A stretch of DNA of 64,000 nucleotides from Albirhodobacter sp042466415. GTDB taxonomy: Bacteria > Pseudomonadota > Alphaproteobacteria > Rhodobacterales > Rhodobacteraceae. The translations under genes were made by a program, and so were the position numbers. The stretch spans positions 186,001 to 250,000 of the forward strand of contig NZ_JAXHCH010000001.1 in assembly GCF_042466415.1 (NCBI RefSeq), in the 5' to 3' direction. Below, in pieces: positions 59,161 to 64,000 of the stretch. The notes under the pieces were generated by a model. That model did no database searches and had not been told where the DNA came from. It saw only the letters and a list, made by a program, of their open reading frames with translations. Each line of letters begins with the position of its first letter. Within the stretch, counting starts at the first letter, position 1.

Positions 59161-60120
59161 ATGGACAAGACAGTTTTTTACGGCACAATCCCTGCCCTGC
59201 TCACCCCGTGCACCCCAGACCGCGAACCTGATTTCGATGCGCTCGTGCGCAAGGGTCAGGAATTGATGGCCGCTGGCATGTCGGGCGTCGTCTATTGCGG
59301 ATCGTGCGGCGACTGGCCATTGCTGACTGACGCGCAGCGCATGGAAGGCGTCGAGCGCCTGACCAAAGCAGGCGTTCCCGTGATCGTCGGAACAGGGGCC
59401 GTGAACTCGAAAATGGCCGTTGCACATGCCGCCCACGCGCAAAAGATCGGCGCAGCCGGTTTGATGGTTATCCCGCGTGTGCTGTCGCGCGGGGCGTCCG
59501 TCGCGGCACAAAGGAACCACTTCAAAGCAATTTTGGAAGCCGCGCCCGATGTCCCCGCGATCATCTATAACAGCCCCCACTATGGCTATGAGACCAAGGC
59601 GGATCTGTTCTTCGCCCTGCGCGAAGATCATAAAAATCTGATCGGGTTCAAGGAATTCGGTGGGCGCGCAGCGATGAGCTACGCGGCCGAGCACATCACC
59701 TCGCAAGACGATGATGTCATCTTGATGGTGGGCGTCGATACGGAAGTTTACCACGGCTTCGTCAAATGTGGCGCGGTTGGCGCAATCACTGGCATCGGCA
59801 CGATCTTCCCCAAGGAATCCCTGCTGCAAGTCGAACTCTCCCGCCTCGCAGCTGCGGGCGACCCGGAGGCAGATCTTCGGGCGCGCGAACTGGCAGAAGC
59901 TTTCGCGGTTCTGGCGAAGTTTGACGAGGGCGTTGATCTGGTCCTCTATTTCAAACACATGATGGTTTTGACGGGGGACGAAGATTATCGCCTCAACCTT
60001 TACGAGACTGATGTATTGTCCCCCTCGCAGGCGAAGTTCTGCGAAGCGCAATTCCACCAGTTCAACACATGGTTCGCGAACTGGTCTCAGCAGGGCGGAG
60101 TGCTCGCTAAATGCATGTGA
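59161..60120 (+). CDS. DapA-family protein, probable delta1-pyrroline-4-hydroxy-2-carboxylate deaminase
   Basis: This 319-residue protein has the DapA/NAL barrel: YGTIPALLTPCTPDREPDFDAL, GMSGVVYCGSCGDWPLL in place of the usual GTTGE loop, Tyr136 in IIYNSPHYG, and the Schiff-base Lys164 in NLIGFKEFGG. Among hydroxyproline genes this family converts delta1-pyrroline-4-hydroxy-2-carboxylate to 2-oxoglutarate semialdehyde plus ammonia. The start follows an ACGGAGAC ribosome binding site. It overlaps the epimerase gene by 10 bases. A simple dihydrodipicolinate synthase is unlikely given the changed loop and the context. Confidence 0.87.
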   Translation: MDKTVFYGTIPALLTPCTPDREPDFDALVRKGQELMAAGMSGVVYCGSCGDWPLLTDAQRMEGVERLTKAGVPVIVGTGAVNSKMAVAHAAHAQKIGAAGLMVIPRVLSRGASVAAQRNHFKAILEAAPDVPAIIYNSPHYGYETKADLFFALREDHKNLIGFKEFGGRAAMSYAAEHITSQDDDVILMVGVDTEVYHGFVKCGAVGAITGIGTIFPKESLLQVELSRLAAAGDPEADLRARELAEAFAVLAKFDEGVDLVLYFKHMMVLTGDEDYRLNLYETDVLSPSQAKFCEAQFHQFNTWFANWSQQGGVLAKCM

Positions 60121-61043
60121 TTGATAGTCACACAGGCGGAGAACCCACGCGGGTGATCCTTGATGGCGGCCCCGATCTTGGATCGGGACCGCTCGCGGAG
60201 CGCGCACACCGGTTGGCGACGCAGCACCGTGCGTTTTATCGCTCGGTCGTGTTGGAACCGCGCGGACAGGTTGCGATGGTCGCCGCCCTTCTCGTTGAGC
60301 CGGTCGATCCGGCTTGCGTGGCGGGTGTGATCTATTTCGATACCGAAGCCGTTTTGGGGATGTGTGGTCACGGAACGATCGGGCTGGCGGCAACGCTATT
60401 CCATCTGGGCCGGATCGGGGCGGGCGTTCATAAACTTGAAACCCCCGCCGGAATCGTGACGATCGAAGTACATGACGCCAACACCGTCACCGTCACCAAT
60501 ATCGAGAGCCGCGTCATCCGCGCGGGCGTCACGGTTGAGATAGCAGGCATCGGCCCAGTCACCGGCGATCTTGCTTACGGCGGAAACTGGTTCTTCATGG
60601 TCGACCCAAGCCCGGTTCCGGTCACCTCCCAGAATATCCGACAACTTACCGATGTGACGGTGGCAGTGCGTGAGGCCCTTCATGCGCAAAACCTCGGCGG
60701 AGAGGACGGGCAGGCGGTGGATCACGTTGTGTTCTTCGGACCATCCGATGTTGCGGGCGTGGAGAGCCGGAATTTCGTGCTTTGCCCCGACAACGCCTAT
60801 GATCGTTCGCCTTGCGGAACGGGGTGCTCTGCGCGATTGGCCTGCCTCGCCGATCAAGGCCGCCTCGCGCCAGGTAAGGAAATCATCCAAGAGAGCGTCA
60901 TCGGGTCAACCTACCGCCTTTCGTATCAGCACGGGCTGAAGGGAGGTGTTATCCCGAAGATCACGGGCAAGGCCTACGTGATGGCCGAGAGCCGCTTGAT
61001 CTTTGCGACCAACGATCCGTTCAAGGACGGGATCGCCCTTTGA
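60111..61043 (+). CDS. 4-hydroxyproline 2-epimerase (proline racemase family, Cys/Cys)
   Basis: This 310-residue protein has both catalytic cysteines of the family: Cys85 in GMCGHGTIG and Cys235 in DRSPCGTGCSA. The N-terminus MHVIDSHTGGEPTRVI is typical. The Cys pair catalyses inversion at C2, so trans-4-hydroxy-L-proline would become cis-4-hydroxy-D-proline. It sits between the deaminase and the D-amino-acid dehydrogenase genes, which use the successive products. A proline racemase activity is possible but less likely in this setting. Confidence 0.9.
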   Translation: MHVIDSHTGGEPTRVILDGGPDLGSGPLAERAHRLATQHRAFYRSVVLEPRGQVAMVAALLVEPVDPACVAGVIYFDTEAVLGMCGHGTIGLAATLFHLGRIGAGVHKLETPAGIVTIEVHDANTVTVTNIESRVIRAGVTVEIAGIGPVTGDLAYGGNWFFMVDPSPVPVTSQNIRQLTDVTVAVREALHAQNLGGEDGQAVDHVVFFGPSDVAGVESRNFVLCPDNAYDRSPCGTGCSARLACLADQGRLAPGKEIIQESVIGSTYRLSYQHGLKGGVIPKITGKAYVMAESRLIFATNDPFKDGIAL

Positions 61044-61051
61044 TATCTGTT

Positions 61052-61084
61052 TTGCGCGCGCCGTTCTAATAACGGCGCGCGCAA
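61052..61084 (+). repeat. Perfect 14-bp stem-loop between epimerase and dehydrogenase genes
   Basis: TTGCGCGCGCCGTT pairs fully with AACGGCGCGCGCAA over a 5-base loop. No T run follows, so it is more likely an intra-operon processing or stability element than a full terminator. Confidence 0.6.
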
Positions 61085-61112
61085 CTTCGTCATTGTTTTC
61101 AACAGGTGCGCC

Positions 61113-62363
61113 ATGCCAATGCCTAAAGACCTCGACATCATCATCATCGGCGCAGGGATTGTCGGCGTCACAACGGCGCTGGCATTGCAATCGGACGGGC
61201 ACCGCGTGCGCTTGCTGGATCGCAAGGGCATTGCGGCGGAAACCTCGCGCGGCAATGCGGGGGCGTTTGCCTTTACTGAAATCGAGCCGCTGGCCTCGCC
61301 CGGGATTATGCTGAAAGCGCCGAAATGGTTGCTCGATCCGCTCGGCCCTCTCTCCATCCCGCCCGCCTACGCGTTGAAGATCGCGCCTTGGATGGTGCGC
61401 TTTTGGCGGGCGAGCTGGCGGGATCGCTACGCGGGTGTTGTGGCCGCGCAATCGGCGATGATGGATCACTCACGCGCCGCGATTGAGCGCTTGATCAAAT
61501 CGGTCGACGGCGAGCCTTTGATGCGCCGCGAGGGGCAGCTGCAGTTGTTTGAGGGCGCGCGCGCCTTCCAAGACAGCCTTCCCGTTTGGGAGCGGCGACG
61601 GGCGCACGGCTTGGCGTTCGACCTCTTTGAGACACCGCAGGCGATTGCGGATATTCAACCGGGGCTGAGCCCTCGGTTCACCCATGCAGGATTCACGCCG
61701 CATTGGATGAACACGGTCGATCCAGAACTGTGGACCAAACATCTGGCGCAGGCGTTCATTGCCCGCGGCGGACTCTACGAACAGGCGGATGTGCGCGCGA
61801 TTGTGCCCTTGCAAGACGGGGTCGAGATTAGCACGGCGAACGGGCCTTTGCGCGCGGATAAGCTTGTCTTATGTGCGGGCGCGTGGTCGCATCATCTGGC
61901 GCGCACGCTTGGCGATCGCATCCCTCTGGAGACGGAGCGGGGATATAACACCACCTTCCCGACAGCCAGTTTCGACGTCCGCACGCATCTGACCTTCAGT
62001 GCGCATGGTTTTGTTGTCTCGAAGATTGGGGATGGCCTGCGTGTGGGAGGAGCGGTCGAGCTCGGCGGGTTGGACTTGCCGCCCAATTTCAAACGGGCCG
62101 AAATTCTGGTGAACAAAGCGGCGCAATTCCTGCCTGGTTTCTCAACCAAAGGCGGCACGCAATGGATGGGGTATCGGCCCTCCACCCCTGATAGCCTTCC
62201 CGTGATCGGCCCGGCCGACCGCTGCAATCACGTCTTTTATGGCTTCGGCCACGGGCATCTCGGGCTTACGCAATCGGCGGGGACAGCGGAGATTCTCTCG
62301 GATCTCGTCGCGGGTCGCACGCCGCAGATGGATCTGGCAGCATTTGACGCGCGCCGCTTTTAA
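61113..62363 (+). CDS. FAD-dependent D-amino-acid (D-hydroxyproline) dehydrogenase
   Basis: This 416-residue DadA-type flavoprotein has the FAD motif IIIIGAGIVGVTTALALQSDGH at the N-terminus, TSRGNAGAFAF, the conserved ETERGYNTTFP stretch and the C-terminal WMGYRPSTPDSLPVIGP with YGFGHGHLGLTQSAGTAEI. It should oxidise cis-4-hydroxy-D-proline to delta1-pyrroline-4-hydroxy-2-carboxylate, passing electrons to the respiratory chain. It is the last gene of the plus-strand operon and is convergent with the second proline-racemase-family gene, 15 bases apart. Confidence 0.9.
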   Translation: MPMPKDLDIIIIGAGIVGVTTALALQSDGHRVRLLDRKGIAAETSRGNAGAFAFTEIEPLASPGIMLKAPKWLLDPLGPLSIPPAYALKIAPWMVRFWRASWRDRYAGVVAAQSAMMDHSRAAIERLIKSVDGEPLMRREGQLQLFEGARAFQDSLPVWERRRAHGLAFDLFETPQAIADIQPGLSPRFTHAGFTPHWMNTVDPELWTKHLAQAFIARGGLYEQADVRAIVPLQDGVEISTANGPLRADKLVLCAGAWSHHLARTLGDRIPLETERGYNTTFPTASFDVRTHLTFSAHGFVVSKIGDGLRVGGAVELGGLDLPPNFKRAEILVNKAAQFLPGFSTKGGTQWMGYRPSTPDSLPVIGPADRCNHVFYGFGHGHLGLTQSAGTAEILSDLVAGRTPQMDLAAFDARRF

Positions 62364-62378
62364 CGCGGCGCGCAGCGC

Positions 62379-63410
62379 TTAATCCAGTTTCGGCCATGTG
62401 TCTGAAAGGCGGTATCCCTGCGGCCATGGGTCGCTCGGGTCGAGCATATGTTGATGCGTGCCCGTTATCCAACCGCGGCCGCTGATTTCAGGACGAATGG
62501 CGCCGAGCGCGCCCACCTTTGCCTCGCCCAGAATGCGGCCGTGGAATTCTGACCCGATGATCGACACACCGGTAAAGCGATCGTCCACCCCCATTTCGCC
62601 GCGCGCATGCAAGATCGCCATACGCGCCGAAACTGCAGTACCCGTGGGCGATCGATCAAGCTTACCGGGTTGGATCGCGACGACGGATTGCGCACGCAGG
62701 TGATTGCCCTCGCGGCTGATCTTTCCTGCAAACAGGCAGAACGAGTGATGGGCCCAATCCGGTTTTTCGGGATGCTCGAACCGGAACTGCGCATTCGCGG
62801 CATTGGTAATGCGAATCCCCAATTCCGCGATGTCACGGGCGTTATCTTCATGCAATCGCACCCCGAGGGCATCGGGATCGACGACGACAAAGCTATCGCC
62901 GCCAAACGCGGTATCGACCGTGATCGTGCCAAGGCCCGCAACGTCGAGCGGCACTGCAAGGCGGCTTGCAAAGGAGGGCAGGTTTTCAACGTAGATACGT
63001 TCGGCCTTGCCGTTAGCGCACTCGGCGCGAACGCGCACCAAACCGCCCGGCGCCTCCAACACCATTTCGGTGACAGGCTCTTGCATCGGGATGATCCCGC
63101 TATCAAGAAGCACGGTCGAGACGCAAATCGAGTTCGAACCAGACATCGGCGGGGTATCTTCGGGCTCCATGATAATCCATGCGGCCTGCGCTTCGGGATG
63201 CTTCGGCGGAACCAAGAGATTGACGTGCCGGAAGACACCGCCGCGTGGTTCGTTGAGGACAAAATTTCGCAAAACCTGATCCTGCGCGATCCATCCACGC
63301 TGATCCCAAACGCTCTCTCCGGGGGGCGGCGCCACCCCGCCGACGATCACATCGCCCACCTCGCCTTCGGCATGGCATGAAACGACATGGATCACTTTGG
63401 TACTACGCAT
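62379..63410 (-). CDS. Proline-racemase-family protein with Ser/Thr instead of the Cys pair
   Basis: This 343-residue protein shows the family layout (VVSCHAEGEVGDVIVGG, PRGGVFRHVNLLVPPKHPEA, AFGGDSFVVVDP, DRSPTGTAVSARMA). The first catalytic position is Ser90 in PPMSGSNSIC and the second is Thr256 in SPTGTAVSA, so neither catalytic cysteine is present. Thr at the second position is known from trans-3-hydroxy-L-proline dehydratases, which eliminate water instead of epimerising. Ser at the first position is also seen in some members. Dehydration of trans-3-hydroxyproline or a related compound is the best guess, feeding the reductase at 55536. The precise substrate is uncertain. Confidence 0.85.
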   Translation of the reverse strand: MRSTKVIHVVSCHAEGEVGDVIVGGVAPPPGESVWDQRGWIAQDQVLRNFVLNEPRGGVFRHVNLLVPPKHPEAQAAWIIMEPEDTPPMSGSNSICVSTVLLDSGIIPMQEPVTEMVLEAPGGLVRVRAECANGKAERIYVENLPSFASRLAVPLDVAGLGTITVDTAFGGDSFVVVDPDALGVRLHEDNARDIAELGIRITNAANAQFRFEHPEKPDWAHHSFCLFAGKISREGNHLRAQSVVAIQPGKLDRSPTGTAVSARMAILHARGEMGVDDRFTGVSIIGSEFHGRILGEAKVGALGAIRPEISGRGWITGTHQHMLDPSDPWPQGYRLSDTWPKLD

Positions 63411-63440
63411 CGGCGCCCCCCCTTTATAGCGTCATAAATG

Positions 63441-63468
63441 GGCGGGTGCCCGATTTCGGGCGCCCGCC
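63441..63468 (-). terminator. Hairpin between the two minus-strand genes
   Basis: GGCGGGTGCCCG pairs with CGGGCGCCCGCC (one G-T pair) over the loop ATTT. A second AT-rich inverted repeat, AAAAGAT with ATCTTTT, lies at about 63513-63535 closer to the upstream gene. Together they probably end the leftward transcript of the 63551 gene. Confidence 0.5.
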
Positions 63469-63550
63469 GAAATACCCTAAGCCTTTGTCATTACGTAGGT
63501 AAACCGCAAAACAAAAGATATCGGATAAATCTTTTTCGGGAGGCGCGCCC

Positions 63551-64000
63551 TTACCCGAAACGACGCGCGCTGAAGCCTGCGGCCTCCGGCGCGAGGGGCT
63601 GATCCGTCAGCAGATCGGACACCATACGGCCCGTTATTCCCCCCAGTGTCAGGCCAATATGTTGATGCCCGAACGCATGAATAATACGGTCTGACGTTTG
63701 GGATCGCCCGATCACTGGCAACGCGTCAGGCATCGTTGGCCTAAACCCGAGCCATTCCTCGCTTGGCCCGTCGAGCGGCCCCAACATCTCCGCCGCGCGC
63801 CGCCGCAGATAGGCCAGTCGGTCAGGGTTTTGGGGCGCGTCGAGATCGTCCAGTTCAACCGTGCCCGCAAAGCGCAACCCAAGTTCCATCGGCGTTGCGT
63901 AGAAGCCCGCCTCCGCCCAACCCACAGGCCGCGTCAGCTTTTGGCGCTGCTCGGTGAAAGTGACGTGATAGCCCCGCTCAACCCCGAGCGGCAAAGCCTC
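63551..64000 (-). CDS. FAD-dependent D-amino-acid dehydrogenase, C-terminal part (runs off window)
   Basis: About 149 C-terminal residues are visible. They match the DadA family end: PLGVERGYHVTF, then WLGFRPTMPDALPVIGRS and HAFGHQHIGLTLGGITGRMVSDLL, with the final SARRFG. The FAD-binding N-terminus lies beyond the right edge. It is a second, clearly different DadA-type protein in the island, so it may oxidise another D-amino acid or D-hydroxyproline isomer. Confidence 0.88.
   Translation of the reverse strand, partial: EALPLGVERGYHVTFTEQRQKLTRPVGWAEAGFYATPMELGLRFAGTVELDDLDAPQNPDRLAYLRRRAAEMLGPLDGPSEEWLGFRPTMPDALPVIGRSQTSDRIIHAFGHQHIGLTLGGITGRMVSDLLTDQPLAPEAAGFSARRFG

Noticed and set aside
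59146..60393. A 415-codon minus-strand frame opposite the DapA-like gene
   Set aside because: It is a shadow of a well-conserved plus-strand enzyme with an identifiable active-site lysine.

Overview
The window looks like chromosomal DNA of an alphaproteobacterium of the Rhodobacterales (roseobacter) type. The support is gene content: Mur-type Fur protein beside a SitABCD-like metal transporter, RibH2-type lumazine synthase under an FMN riboswitch, urate hydroxylase PuuD, a C-rich hydroxyproline catabolic island, and a threonine dehydrogenase lacking the structural-zinc cysteines. Moderately high GC and promoters matching the alphaproteobacterial EcfG consensus agree with this. No rRNA, tRNA, IS element, phage gene or CRISPR array was seen.

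Layout. 0-3.5 kb: a truncated M20 peptidase at the left edge meets an operon with a 966-residue hybrid histidine kinase. 3.5-8 kb: a stress-type block (two YetF/DUF421 membrane proteins, a CPA1 antiporter, a YciE/YciF ferritin-like protein with a lysine-rich tail, and two tiny proteins), with three EcfG-like promoters. 8-16 kb: outer-membrane protein, LysR and TetR regulators, a small lipoprotein, and a YhaN/YhaO (SbcC/SbcD-like) pair. 16-21 kb: a glutamine/glutamate module (GDH, LysR, glutaminase, AGCS symporter) whose two transcription units share a conserved LysR-type operator. 21-25 kb: GntR regulator divergent from PuuA- and PuuB-like genes of putrescine breakdown. 25-30 kb: MprF, hydroxyisourate hydrolase, urate hydroxylase and an XRE-cupin regulator. 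30-33 kb: kbl-tdh threonine catabolism and an Lrp-type regulator. 33-38 kb: riboswitch-controlled ribH, then sitABCD divergent from mur. 38-43.6 kb: a PepSY membrane reductase-like protein, a DUF6635-like protein, and a NMT1/SsuA-type ABC importer. 43.6-50.7 kb: a phosphorelay cluster of five genes (receiver, PAS kinase, MASE1-CHASE-PAS hybrid kinase, receiver with degenerate GGDEF, free Hpt).

50.7-64 kb is a hydroxyproline catabolic island. A polar amino-acid ABC importer brings substrate in. Four enzymes then carry trans-4-hydroxyproline to 2-oxoglutarate: 4-hydroxyproline 2-epimerase, a D-amino-acid dehydrogenase, a DapA-type deaminase and 2-oxoglutarate semialdehyde dehydrogenase. A fused aconitase X (cis-3-hydroxyproline dehydratase) and a second proline-racemase-family protein feed a pyrroline-2-carboxylate reductase that would yield proline. 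An XRE-cupin regulator sits in the middle. Functions here are inferred from family membership and neighbourhood, not from experiment.
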